Assembly: GCA_016873295.1 (NCBI GenBank)
Contig: VGXM01000001.1
Span: 124,001-188,000, forward strand
Reading direction: 5' to 3'
DNA: 64,000 nt
Source: Phycisphaerae bacterium
GTDB taxonomy: Bacteria > Planctomycetota > Phycisphaerae > Phycisphaerales > UBA1924
Within the stretch, counting starts at the first letter, position 1, and the number at the start of each line of letters is the position of its first letter. The notes under the pieces were generated by a model that worked only from the letters and a program-made list of their open reading frames with translations, did no database searches and was not told the DNA's origin. This document shows positions 26,490-34,644 of this stretch, one piece after another. A program made the translations under genes and the position numbers.

Positions 26490-27422
26490 TTACTGCCCCG
26501 CGGGCGCCGCGCCCGTGACCCGCGACACGACCTCGGTCAGGCTGCGCCTGGAGCTGACCTTGCCCATGGGCCCCTCGGCCTCGACGGCCATGGACTGCTT
26601 GACCTCCATCGAGTTGAGCTGGCCCGCGGCGGTGTCCCACTGGGCGGAGCCCTCGTAGGCGCCGCTGGTGAGGTTGACCTGCATGGCCTGCGCGCGGCTG
26701 GCGTCGAGCTCGAGCGTGCCCTTGATGCCGATCGTGGCGACGTCGCCCGACAGGCCCTTGAGCGTGTTCTCCGCCGTCAGTTTCACCGAGCCCATCGCCG
26801 AGAGGTCGATCTTGTCGGCGGTCTGCCAGGTGTCGCCGACGTTGGCCTCGCCGGTCGTGCGGTTGCCGGTGATGACGCGTCCGAACATGGAGGACACGCC
26901 GCCCTTCTGGACCAGGCGCCCGGCCCACTGGCTGCGGGGGTTGACCTGCACGTCGTCGCCCCCGGTCACCTCGGTGATGTTGCCGTTGCGGTCCATGTGG
27001 AGCGTGAGGGTGAGGCCGAGGATGGGGCGGAGGGCCTGCGCCAGCGGGCCCGGCTCGTCGGGCTTGGTGCTGTCGAAGGTCTGCGGGCCGCGCGGCGAGC
27101 CCTCGACGTTGATCTTGATCGACTCGTAGGTCAGCTCGACCTTGGCGCCGCCCTCGCCCACTTCCTTGGGCGTCAGGCGCACGACGATCTCCTGCCGATC
27201 CGTGGTCTTCTGGGCGCCCATGCCCGGCACGTCCATCTCGTTGGTGCCGTCGGCGACGATCTTGTACCGCACGTCCTGCCCGACCGTCCACTTGGGGCGC
27301 AGGTCGACGGGCTTGGCGGCGTCGGCGGCGCGGGCCGCGGCGGCGGCCGGGAAGGTCGCGACGGGGCCGGTCAGCCCCGTCAGGGCCAGGATCGAGGCGA
27401 GGGCGATCGGGCGGGCGTTCAT
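26490..27422 (-). CDS. Secreted DUF6263-type protein
   Basis: 310 residues. The signal peptide (residues 1 to about 30) ends near AAAARAADA. The mature protein is beta-rich with WTVGQDVRYKIVADG, MDRNGNITEVTGGD and a duplicated half-barrel pattern like DUF6263/LolA-type periplasmic proteins common in planctomycetes. The ATG at 27422 is preceded by GGAG at the right distance. Role unknown; a periplasmic carrier or structural lipid-binding role is only a guess. Confidence 0.75.
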   Translation of the reverse strand: MNARPIALASILALTGLTGPVATFPAAAAARAADAAKPVDLRPKWTVGQDVRYKIVADGTNEMDVPGMGAQKTTDRQEIVVRLTPKEVGEGGAKVELTYESIKINVEGSPRGPQTFDSTKPDEPGPLAQALRPILGLTLTLHMDRNGNITEVTGGDDVQVNPRSQWAGRLVQKGGVSSMFGRVITGNRTTGEANVGDTWQTADKIDLSAMGSVKLTAENTLKGLSGDVATIGIKGTLELDASRAQAMQVNLTSGAYEGSAQWDTAAGQLNSMEVKQSMAVEAEGPMGKVSSRRSLTEVVSRVTGAAPAGQ

Positions 27423-27554
27423 CGGGAACTCCATGGGGGCCAGGCCGGGCGTGCTCTGGCGGTGCTCGGCGCCGGCGTGCCGGGCATCGTCCCGGGACTT
27501 CGCCCGAGAGGCCCGGGAGTGTAGGGGCGGCGCCGTGGGGTCCGTCCTGTCGGT

Positions 27555-27560
27555 TACGAT
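27555..27560 (+). promoter_or_regulatory. -10 box of the nitroreductase gene
   Basis: TACGAT 21 bases before the ATG at 27582, with a GGGAGGAG Shine-Dalgarno between. Confidence 0.5.
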
Positions 27561-27581
27561 CGGAGCCGGGAGGAGCCCCGC

Positions 27582-28238
27582 ATGTCGCCCGACGCCAGCG
27601 CCCAGATGCCGTACCCGCCGCGCGCGACGCCCGCGGGGCCCGTCGAGGCCGCGCGCGAGTTCTACGAGGAGATGAAGGCGCGCCGGTCCTGCCGCTGCTT
27701 CTCGCCGCGCCCCGTGCCGATCGAGGCCATCGAGTGGATCGTGCGTGCGGCGTCGTCGGCGCCGTCGGGCGCCAACAAGCAGCCCTGGCGCTTCGTGGTG
27801 GTGGGGGATCCGGCGACCAAGCGGCGCATCCGCGAGGCCGCCGAGGCCGAGGAACGCGAGTTCTACGGGCGACGGGCCGGCAAGGAGTGGCTCGCCGATC
27901 TCAAGCCGCTCGGGACCGACGCCCACAAGCCGTTCCTCGAAGTCGCGCCGTGGCTGATCGTCGTGTTCAGGATGATGAAGACCGACGAGGGCGGGCGGGT
28001 CTACTACGTCAACGAGAGCGTGGGCATCGCGACGGGGATGCTCATCGCCGCCATCCACCACGCCGGGCTGGTGACCCTGACCCACACGCCCAGCCCGATG
28101 GGGTTCCTCGGCAAGGTGCTCGCCCGCCCGGAGCACGAGCGCCCGTTCCTGCTCCTTCCCGTGGGCTACCCCGCCGACGACGCCACGGTGCCGGTCATCA
28201 CGCGCAAGCCGCTCTCGGAGGTCATGGTCCGCGTGTAG
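27582..28238 (+). CDS. Nitroreductase-family flavoprotein
   Basis: 218 residues. FMN-binding signatures: [13 protein letters not shown] (phosphate-contacting Arg-Arg-Ser), [48 protein letters not shown] and a C-terminal RKPLSEVM. The long insert after the first motif and the TPSPMGFL block resemble the iodotyrosine-deiodinase/BluB branch instead of the classic NfsB type. Substrate unknown. A GGGAGGAG site fixes the start; a terminator follows. Confidence 0.88.
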   Translation: MSPDASAQMPYPPRATPAGPVEAAREFYEEMKARRSCRCFSPRPVPIEAIEWIVRAASSAPSGANKQPWRFVVVGDPATKRRIREAAEAEEREFYGRRAGKEWLADLKPLGTDAHKPFLEVAPWLIVVFRMMKTDEGGRVYYVNESVGIATGMLIAAIHHAGLVTLTHTPSPMGFLGKVLARPEHERPFLLLPVGYPADDATVPVITRKPLSEVMVRV

Positions 28239-28249
28239 GGGCTTGTGCG

Positions 28250-28280
28250 GGACCGGCCTCCGGCCGGTTCTTCCTCTTTG
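28250..28280 (+). terminator. Terminator after the nitroreductase gene
   Basis: ACCGGCC (28250-28256), loop TCC, GGCCGGT (28260-28266), then a T-rich run (TCTTCCTCTTT). A 21-bp block here (28245-28265) recurs exactly at 51632-51652. Confidence 0.65.
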
Positions 28281-28326
28281 CTTCCCCGGGCCGGGATCAC
28301 CCCGTTCGCACCGGCTCGCCGCCCCA

Positions 28327-28370
28327 TACCATCGGGCCCGTCCCGCGGCCGCGGGACGGGGCCCGGAGGG
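28327..28370 (+). promoter_or_regulatory. -10 box and 5' hairpin of the acyl-CoA dehydrogenase gene
   Basis: TACCAT at 28327-28332 is followed by an all-GC hairpin (28334-28364; arms GGGCCCGTCCCGC and its complement with one bulged G, loop GGCC). The hairpin ends against the GGAGGG Shine-Dalgarno (28365-28370) of the gene at 28375, so it may limit ribosome access. Confidence 0.5.
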
Positions 28371-28374
28371 ACCC

Positions 28375-29559
28375 ATGACACCTGAAGCCCGCGCGAAACT
28401 GATGGCCGACGTCGAGGCCTACTGCCAGGAGCTCCGCCCCATCGAGGAGCTGTGCTACGTCGAGCGCCGACCCAACGACGCCATCCGCGACCTGGCTCTG
28501 AAGCACAACATCCTGGGCATCCTCGTGCCGACCAGGTACGGCGGGCGCGGGGCCGACGCCCTCACCTATGCCCGCTGCCTGGCCCGCATCAACCGCGAGG
28601 GCACCGGCCCGCGCACCTTCTTCTCCGGGCAGTCCTCGATCGGGCAGTACCCGATCATGAAGTACGGCTCCGAGGCGATGAAGCAGAAGTACCTGCCCGC
28701 CTCGTGCACGGGCGGCTGCACGCTGGCCTTCGGGCTCACCGAGCCCGACGCGGGCTCCAACCCCCTCGAGGGCACGACCACCTACACGCGCAAGGGCGAC
28801 CGCTTCATCCTCAACGGCGTGAAGTACCTGATCTCCAACGGGTCGATCGCCGACGCCGTGATCGTCTTCGCCTTCCCCGAGGGCAAGACCGGCGCCGATC
28901 GGCGCATGAGCGCGTTCATCGTGCCCACCGCGGGGGAGACGTTCGAGAAGGAGGCCCTGCACTCCAAGCCCGGCATGTACACCGCCGACACCGCCATGTT
29001 CCAGATGAACGACCACCCCGTCCCCGCCGACCACCTGCTGGGGGAGGAGGGCAACGGGTTCCGCATCGCGATGCACACGCTCATCTCGGGGCGGCTCAGC
29101 GTGGCCAGCGGCAGCCTGGGCGTCATCGAGGACTGCCTGGCCGAGTGCATCACCTACTCCAAGGAACGCCACCAGCACGGCAAGCCCATCGCCAAGCACC
29201 AGCTCGTGCAGGACCACCTCGCCCGCATCGAGGTCATGCGGGCGACGTCCGACGCGATGATCGAGCGGGCGGCGATCGCCAAGCAGGCTTCGGACGAGAA
29301 GCCGGGCGACAAGGACCTGCTCGCCGACGCCGACTACGCCGTCGCCCTGGCCAAGTACTGGGCCTCCAACGCCGCGTGGGAGGCGGCCGACCGGGCGGTT
29401 CAGATCTTCGGCGGTCGCGGATGGAGCGAGCTCTACCGCCCCTTCCGGCACCTGCAGGACGTCCGCGTCTGCCGCATCTACGAGGGCACGGACGAGATCA
29501 TGAAGCTCAAGATCGCCAGCAAGGTCCTGGGCGGCAAGGAGTGGGAGGCGTTCAAATAG
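28375..29559 (+). CDS. Acyl-CoA dehydrogenase family flavoprotein
   Basis: 394 residues. FAD enzyme of the acyl-CoA dehydrogenase fold: LAFGLTEPDAGSNPL and FILNGVKYLISNGS in the middle domain, then AVQIFGGRGWS and the catalytic-base block IYEGTDEIMKLKIASKVLG at the C-terminus. It should alpha,beta-desaturate an acyl-CoA or a related thioester. The start at 28375 uses GGAGGG at 28365-28370. Electron-transfer flavoprotein genes are not nearby. Confidence 0.93.
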   Translation: MTPEARAKLMADVEAYCQELRPIEELCYVERRPNDAIRDLALKHNILGILVPTRYGGRGADALTYARCLARINREGTGPRTFFSGQSSIGQYPIMKYGSEAMKQKYLPASCTGGCTLAFGLTEPDAGSNPLEGTTTYTRKGDRFILNGVKYLISNGSIADAVIVFAFPEGKTGADRRMSAFIVPTAGETFEKEALHSKPGMYTADTAMFQMNDHPVPADHLLGEEGNGFRIAMHTLISGRLSVASGSLGVIEDCLAECITYSKERHQHGKPIAKHQLVQDHLARIEVMRATSDAMIERAAIAKQASDEKPGDKDLLADADYAVALAKYWASNAAWEAADRAVQIFGGRGWSELYRPFRHLQDVRVCRIYEGTDEIMKLKIASKVLGGKEWEAFK

Positions 29560-29699
29560 CGGCTGACGCGGGGCGAACGCGGAGCCGGCCCGAGCCCCCC
29601 GTAAGGAAGCAGGGCCCACGGACTCCCCCCAGACCCTTCAAGTTCGTTCGGCCCCGCTGCTCTTGCCCTGTCGCTCCGCGCTCTTTGCGACCTGAGCGT

Positions 29700-30155
29700 T
29701 CAACCCCCCAGCAGGGCCCGGAGCTTGTCCCAGCCGTCCTTGACGGTCTTCTCCGCCGCGCCGCGGATGAGGCCGGGGCTGACGGCGGCGATGAGGCCCT
29801 TGCGCTCCAGCACGGAGCCCTTCCAGTCCATCCGCGTCTTGCCGCCGGGCTCGGGCGAGATCGACAGGCGCGATTCCAGCTCCATGCCCATGCCGATCCC
29901 GGCGCTGGTCACGCGGATGACGGCGAGGGACGGACGGTTGGATTCGGCGACGCGGAGGGTGGTCTTGAGCGTGCCGCGGACGAAGGAGAAGCCTGGCTTG
30001 ACGACGCAACGGAGCGAGCCGTCGGCGTCCTTCTCCGCCGACACCAGGTCTGGGATCAGGCTCTTGACCTTGTCCAGGTCGGTGACGGTGTCGAAGACCG
30101 TCTCGGGCGGGGCGTCGAAGACCTCGCTGCCGGAGAGTTCGATGCTGGATGCCAT
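29700..30155 (-). CDS. SRPBCC/CoxG-like carbon monoxide dehydrogenase subunit G family protein
   Basis: 151 residues. The SRPBCC helix-grip pattern is clear: FDAPPETVFDTVTDLDKVKSLIPD at the N-terminus, a central beta-sheet (MELESRLSISPEPGGKTRMDWKG) and a long C-terminal helix (RGAAEKTVKDGWDKLRALL). Members bind lipophilic ligands; CoxG homologues occur outside CO oxidisers, and no coxMSL genes are present. A TACGAT box lies 44 bases upstream of the ATG at 30155. Confidence 0.8.
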   Translation of the reverse strand: MASSIELSGSEVFDAPPETVFDTVTDLDKVKSLIPDLVSAEKDADGSLRCVVKPGFSFVRGTLKTTLRVAESNRPSLAVIRVTSAGIGMGMELESRLSISPEPGGKTRMDWKGSVLERKGLIAAVSPGLIRGAAEKTVKDGWDKLRALLGG

Positions 30156-30199
30156 TTGGTCCCCCGATGCGGGCCCGCGGCGAGGCGCGGGCAGGGTCG

Positions 30200-30205
30200 A
30201 TCGTA
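30200..30205 (-). promoter_or_regulatory. -10 box of the SRPBCC gene
   Basis: TACGAT on the minus strand, 44 bases before the ATG at 30155; the same hexamer precedes the nitroreductase and DUF1579 genes. Confidence 0.4.
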
Positions 30206-30329
30206 GCGGGACGGCGGGAGTTGCTCCGCCCGCCGGGCGCGTGGCGTGCTTCCCGCCCTGGGGAAGCGTCACCTCGAACCACGGGCGCCCCGCGCATGCG
30301 TCCTCGAAGCAGGGAGCATGCCACCCGGA

Positions 30330-31538
30330 TCAGCCCACGGCCCGCTTGAGGGCCTCGCCCTTGTCCGTCCGCTCCCAGGTGAAGTAGGGGCCCTCGGGCG
30401 TGCGGCCGAAGTGGCCGTGCCGGGCGGTGCGCCTATAGATGGGGCGGCGCAGGTCCAGCGTGTCGATGATGCCGCGGGGCGTGAGCGGGAAGACCTCGCG
30501 GATGCCCTTGCTGATCTTGACGGGGTCGGCCTGCTGGGTGCCGAAGCAGTGGACGAGCACGCTGGTGGGCTCGGCCACGCCGATGGCGTAGGAGAGCTGG
30601 ATCTCGCAGTGCTCGGCCAGCCCGGCGGCGACGACGTTCTTGGCGACGTATCGGGCCATGTAGGCGGCGGAGCGGTCGACCTTGGTCGGGTCCTTGCCGG
30701 AGAAGGCGCCCCCGCCGTGCCGCGCGTACCCGCCGTAGGTGTCCACGATGATCTTGCGGCCCGTGAGCCCCGTGTCGCCGTGGGGCCCGCCGATCTCGAA
30801 CCGCCCCGTCGGATTGATGAACGTCCTGATCCCCGGCTTCCACCACTCGCCCAGGACGGGCCGGAGGATGTGCTGGGCCACGGCGTCGGCGAGCGGCGCC
30901 TGGCGGTCGTTCCAGGTCCTGTCGTGCTGGGTGGAGAGGACGACGGTGTCGATGCGAACGGGGCGCTCGCCCTCGTACTCGACCGTGACCTGGCTCTTGG
31001 CGTCGGGGCGCAGGCCGGGGATCAGCCCCTCGCGCCGCACGCGGGCCTGGCGCTCGACCAGGCGGTGGGCGAGCTGGATGGGCAGGGGCATGAGCTCCGG
31101 CGTCTGCTTGCAGGCGTAGCCGAACATCATGCCCTGGTCCCCGGCGCCCTCCTTGTCCACGCCCATGGCGATGTCGGGGGACTGCTTCTTGATGCTCGTG
31201 AGCACGGCGACCGATTCGTGGTCGAAGGCCATGTCGCCCGAGGTGTAGCCGATCTCCCTGATCACCTCGCGCACGACGTCGGGGATCTCCACGTAGGCCT
31301 TCGTGGTGACCTCGCCGGCGACGACGGCCATGCCGGTGGAGACGAGCGTCTCGCAGGCGACGCGCGAGTGCGGGTCGGCCTCGAGCATGGCGTCGAGGAT
31401 GGCGTCGGAGATCTGGTCGGCGACCTTGTCGGGGTGCCCCATCGAGACGGATTCGCTGGTGAAGAGGTGGGCCCCGGCGACGGTGGGCGTCTCGCGGGCC
31501 TGGCGTGCGTGGGCGGTCAGGGGAGCCGTGGTCGTCAT
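30330..31538 (-). CDS. metK: S-adenosylmethionine synthetase
   Basis: 402 residues, full length. It makes SAM from methionine and ATP. Key blocks: [93 protein letters not shown] and AIGVAEP. All ATP, Mg and methionine contact segments appear intact. TAAACT six bases upstream gives a leaderless mRNA; purM is divergent 144 bases away. No SAM riboswitch was recognised. Confidence 0.98.
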   Translation of the reverse strand: MTTTAPLTAHARQARETPTVAGAHLFTSESVSMGHPDKVADQISDAILDAMLEADPHSRVACETLVSTGMAVVAGEVTTKAYVEIPDVVREVIREIGYTSGDMAFDHESVAVLTSIKKQSPDIAMGVDKEGAGDQGMMFGYACKQTPELMPLPIQLAHRLVERQARVRREGLIPGLRPDAKSQVTVEYEGERPVRIDTVVLSTQHDRTWNDRQAPLADAVAQHILRPVLGEWWKPGIRTFINPTGRFEIGGPHGDTGLTGRKIIVDTYGGYARHGGGAFSGKDPTKVDRSAAYMARYVAKNVVAAGLAEHCEIQLSYAIGVAEPTSVLVHCFGTQQADPVKISKGIREVFPLTPRGIIDTLDLRRPIYRRTARHGHFGRTPEGPYFTWERTDKGEALKRAVG

Positions 31539-31544
31539 GGGGCG

Positions 31545-31550
31545 AGTTTA
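31545..31550 (-). promoter_or_regulatory. -10 box of metK, leaderless
   Basis: TAAACT on the minus strand, six bases before the ATG at 31538. Confidence 0.6.
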
Positions 31551-31670
31551 GCCCGAGTGCCCCGAACCCATCGGCGATGCGTCGGTCCCGTGCCGGTCGG
31601 GGCGGGGGCCTTCCAGCCCCCGTCGGGGCCTGAGAGTCCCCGCCCCGCGCGAGGCCCCGCGCCGGGGAGA

Positions 31671-31676
31671 TACCCT
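31671..31676 (+). promoter_or_regulatory. -10 box of purM, leaderless
   Basis: TACCCT six bases before the ATG at 31683; divergent from the metK promoter. Confidence 0.6.
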
Positions 31677-31682
31677 CCGCCC

Positions 31683-32789
31683 ATGCCCACCGCCAAGCCC
31701 CGGCGACTCACCTACGCCGACGCCGGCGTCGAGCTCGACGCCAAGGACACCTTCACCGAGGGGCTCGAGTCCCTCATGCGCCGGACGTACGGGCCGCGGG
31801 TGGTGGCCAACCCCGGCGGGTTCGCCGGGCTCTTCCGCCTGGACTACAACCAGCGCCTCTTTGCGCGCAACTACAAGGACCCGGTGCTGGTCGCCTGCTG
31901 CGACGGCGTGGGGACCAAGGTCAAGCTCGCGTCGCAGGTCGGCGTCTTCGACACCGTGGGCATCGACCTGGTGGCGATGAACGTGAACGACCTGGTGGTG
32001 CAGGGGGCCGAGCCGCTCTTCTTCCTGGACTACATCGCGGTGCCCACGGTCGACAAGGCCATGCTGACGGACCTGGTCAAGGGCGTGGTGGAGGGGTGCC
32101 GACAGGCGGGGTGCGCCCTGCTGGGGGGCGAGACGGCGAACATGCCCGACGTTTACGCCCCAGGGGACTTCGACCTGGCCGGGTTCTGCGTGGGGGTGGT
32201 GGAGCTGAAGCGGGCGTCGAACCCCACGCGCGTGCGCGTGGGGGACGTGGTGCTGGGTCTGGCCAGCTCGGGGATCCACAGCAACGGATACTCGCTGGTG
32301 CGCAAGGTCGTGGCGGAGGCGGGGCTGGACCTCTCGGCCCACCACCCGGAGCTGGACGAGGCCCCCAAGCGCGGGCGCAGGAAGCCGGCGCCCAGGCCGC
32401 TGGGTCGGGTGCTGCTGGAGCCGACGCGGATCTACGCCGGGTCGATCACGCGGCTGCTGCGGAACTACCGGGTGAAGAACGTGATCAGCGGGATGGCGCA
32501 CATCACGGGGAGCGGGCTGTCGGGGAACCTGGGCCGGGCGCTGCCGCCGACCTGCGATGCGCGGATCGACCGCTCTTCGTGGCCCGTGCCGCCGGTGTTC
32601 ACGTTCCTGCAGAGGCACGGCGGGATCGCCGACGGGGAGATGGGCCGCGTGTTCAACATGGGGATCGGCTACTGCCTGATCGTGCGCCCGGCGTTCGCCG
32701 AGAGCGTGAAGGAGCAACTCCAGCGCCTGGGCGAGACGGTCTACACCATCGGCGAGATTGTGAAGGGCAAGGGGCAGGTCCGCGACTGA
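31683..32789 (+). CDS. purM: Phosphoribosylformylglycinamidine cyclo-ligase
   Basis: 368 residues, a little longer than the usual 345. PurM closes FGAM to AIR in purine synthesis using ATP. Typical blocks: TYADAGVELDAKD at the N-terminus, GFAGLFRLD, LVACCDGVGTKVKLA, DLVAMNVNDLVVQGAEPLFFLDYIA, LLGGETANMPD, GDVVLGLASSGIHSNGYSLVR, ISGMAHITGSGLSGNLGR and GRVFNMGIGYCLIV. A short insert with KRGRRKPAP lies near residue 235. It converges on the DUF1579 gene with a 10-base gap. Confidence 0.97.
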   Translation: MPTAKPRRLTYADAGVELDAKDTFTEGLESLMRRTYGPRVVANPGGFAGLFRLDYNQRLFARNYKDPVLVACCDGVGTKVKLASQVGVFDTVGIDLVAMNVNDLVVQGAEPLFFLDYIAVPTVDKAMLTDLVKGVVEGCRQAGCALLGGETANMPDVYAPGDFDLAGFCVGVVELKRASNPTRVRVGDVVLGLASSGIHSNGYSLVRKVVAEAGLDLSAHHPELDEAPKRGRRKPAPRPLGRVLLEPTRIYAGSITRLLRNYRVKNVISGMAHITGSGLSGNLGRALPPTCDARIDRSSWPVPPVFTFLQRHGGIADGEMGRVFNMGIGYCLIVRPAFAESVKEQLQRLGETVYTIGEIVKGKGQVRD

Positions 32790-32799
32790 ACGGAGCCCC

Positions 32800-33357
32800 T
32801 CACTTCTTCCGGCGCGCCAGCTCGAACTTCACCTTGCCGGCCTCCTGCCCGTCCTTGAAGCTGGTCCAATCCTGCGTGACGTGGTCGGCGTCGACGATGG
32901 TGAGGGTGAGGCCGCCCATGTAGGAGTCGGCGACGCCCCGGTTGGTGCAGTCCTTGAACTTGAACTCCCAGACGCCGGGCTTCTCCGGGACGGCGGCGAC
33001 CATGCGGGGCTGGTTGCCGATGGCGCAGTAGTGGGTGACGACGAGCCTGTCGCCGTCCATGTGGTACATGTTGGTCATCTCGTGCCCGGTGCCCGGGAAC
33101 ATGATCTCGCGGATGACGTAGCCGTTGGAGGTGACGGCAAAGACGTTGCTGAGCGTGACCTGGCCCTCGCCCGTCTTCATCTCCCACTCGCCCGCGAGGG
33201 CCTTGAGGGCGTCGAGGGGCGAGGGCTTGGCGGGCTCGTGCGTCTCGCCGCCCTTCCTGGCGGGCTGCTCGGCGGGCGGCGCCAGCGCGAGGAGCCCGGC
33301 GGCGATGCCGCCCATGGCGACGACGGCGAACCCGAGCGCGAGGCGAGTGGTCCTCAT
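32800..33357 (-). CDS. Secreted DUF1579-family protein
   Basis: 185 residues. A signal or anchor segment (TRLALGFAVVAMGGIAAGLLALA) is followed by a linker and a DUF1579-like beta-barrel: LAGEWEMKTGEG, SNGYVIREIMFPGTGHEMTNMYHMDGDRLVVTHYC and KFELARRKK at the end. The fold resembles lipocalin/FABP-like barrels; function unknown. GGGGAG precedes the ATG at 33357, and TACGAT lies 46 bases upstream. Confidence 0.82.
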   Translation of the reverse strand: MRTTRLALGFAVVAMGGIAAGLLALAPPAEQPARKGGETHEPAKPSPLDALKALAGEWEMKTGEGQVTLSNVFAVTSNGYVIREIMFPGTGHEMTNMYHMDGDRLVVTHYCAIGNQPRMVAAVPEKPGVWEFKFKDCTNRGVADSYMGGLTLTIVDADHVTQDWTSFKDGQEAGKVKFELARRKK

Positions 33358-33403
33358 GTCGAATCTCCCCAGGGCGCGGCGTCCGCCGGGCCGAATTCGG
33401 GGC

Positions 33404-33409
33404 ATCGTA
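33404..33409 (-). promoter_or_regulatory. -10 box of the DUF1579 gene
   Basis: TACGAT on the minus strand, 46 bases before the ATG at 33357. Confidence 0.4.
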
Positions 33410-33461
33410 GTGGTGGGGAGCGCGGCCCGCCCGGGGCGCCCCCGCGTGCGTCCGCGGGCGC

Positions 33462-34631
33462 TCACGAGAGGGTCCGCCCCGCGGCGATCTCGGCGCGGTC
33501 GCGGTCGCTGCGGTCGACGATCGCCTCGAGCTCGGCGTCCGTCATCCAGGGCAGGCTCCGGAGCTTGTCGCGCAGCGCGGCGGGGAAGGGGCGATCGGTT
33601 CGCTCGTGCGGCGGTCGGCTCTTCCACGAGCGGTGCATCCACAGGTACTGGCGCGGCGCCCTGCGGACCATCGTCTCGAAGGCCCGGCGGTACCGGGCCG
33701 TCAGGTAGAAGAGCGGATCGGGCTGGCTCGCCCAGTCCTCGGGGCCGAACATGTCGCTGATCTCGGCGACGTAGGAGAGCCCGGCGTCGCCGCCCGGCGC
33801 GCGCCACGCGTGGGGCGGGTCGGCGTGCCAGCGACGGAGCCCGCCGGGCACCTCGGATCCGGTCGTGACGCCGGCGGGCGGGGCCTCGCCGGGCTCGAGC
33901 CGGCGCGAGGTGCCGCACACGATCGTCGCGCCGTGCTGCATCGCCAGCAGCCCGATGGACTTGTAGGTGCTCGCCAGTCGCCCGAAGAAGGGGGCGAAGA
34001 CGCCGCGGTCGCCCCCGTTCTGGTCCGCGACGAAGGCGAGGGGCTCGCCCCGGGCGACGACGCGGTCGACGCGCCAGATGGCGCCGAACTTGCTGATGAG
34101 GCGGATGCCGTGCGACTCGCGCGTGCGCCGGACCCAGGCGTCGAGCGGGGCCAGGTCCAGGGGGCGGTACACGGCGTGGACGGGGAACCCGATCACGGCG
34201 AGGGTGTAGCCCATGAGCTCCCAGTTGCCGCAGTGCGCCGTGATCAGGAGCGTGGGCCGGGACGCCAGCATGGGCGGGAGGGCGGCCTCGACGTGCCCGA
34301 GGCGGACGTGTCGGCACCACCCGTCGGCGGAGAGCAGGCGCGGTGCGTAGGCGATCTCGACGGCGACCTGGAAGAGGTGCTCGTAGCTGGCGACGGCGGT
34401 CTGGCGGCGCCGATCCGCGTCCCACTCGGGGAACGCGATGCGCAGGTGGCTCAGGGCCCGGTCCAGCCGCTTGCGGTTGGCGGGCAGGGAGGCATAGGTC
34501 CGCGCCAGGGCACGGGCCGCGGCGAGCGAGGGGGTCAGCCCCGCCACCAGCGGCGCCGCGATCAGCGACCGCACGGCGACGCTGAGCGGCCCGTGGAGCC
34601 ACGTGGGCGGATGGAGCTTCTTCTTGCCCAC
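33462..34631 (-). CDS. LpxL/HtrB-type acyltransferase
   Basis: 389 residues, GTG start. A member of the lysophospholipid/lauroyl acyltransferase family that adds secondary acyl chains to lipid A or related lipids. The catalytic H-X4-E motif is HCGNWEL (His133, Glu138). A VADQN block, MQHGATIV and the C-terminal QYLWMHRSWKSRP follow in the family order. A membrane-associated N-terminal helix (about 14-35) fits the inner face of the cytoplasmic membrane. An insert of about 30 residues near 240 is not usual. It starts 13 bases after the coiled-coil/BRCT-like gene, so the two form an operon. Confidence 0.88.
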   Translation of the reverse strand: MGKKKLHPPTWLHGPLSVAVRSLIAAPLVAGLTPSLAAARALARTYASLPANRKRLDRALSHLRIAFPEWDADRRRQTAVASYEHLFQVAVEIAYAPRLLSADGWCRHVRLGHVEAALPPMLASRPTLLITAHCGNWELMGYTLAVIGFPVHAVYRPLDLAPLDAWVRRTRESHGIRLISKFGAIWRVDRVVARGEPLAFVADQNGGDRGVFAPFFGRLASTYKSIGLLAMQHGATIVCGTSRRLEPGEAPPAGVTTGSEVPGGLRRWHADPPHAWRAPGGDAGLSYVAEISDMFGPEDWASQPDPLFYLTARYRRAFETMVRRAPRQYLWMHRSWKSRPPHERTDRPFPAALRDKLRSLPWMTDAELEAIVDRSDRDRAEIAAGRTLS

Positions 34632-34644
34632 GACGGGGCCCGGC

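Noticed and set aside
31539-31682. SAM riboswitch upstream of metK
   Set aside because: metK appears leaderless, leaving no room for an aptamer, and no SAM-I/II/III-like core was seen.
30330-32789. Divergent metK-purM as a functional operon
   Set aside because: Divergent neighbours with separate promoters; no sign of shared regulation beyond proximity.
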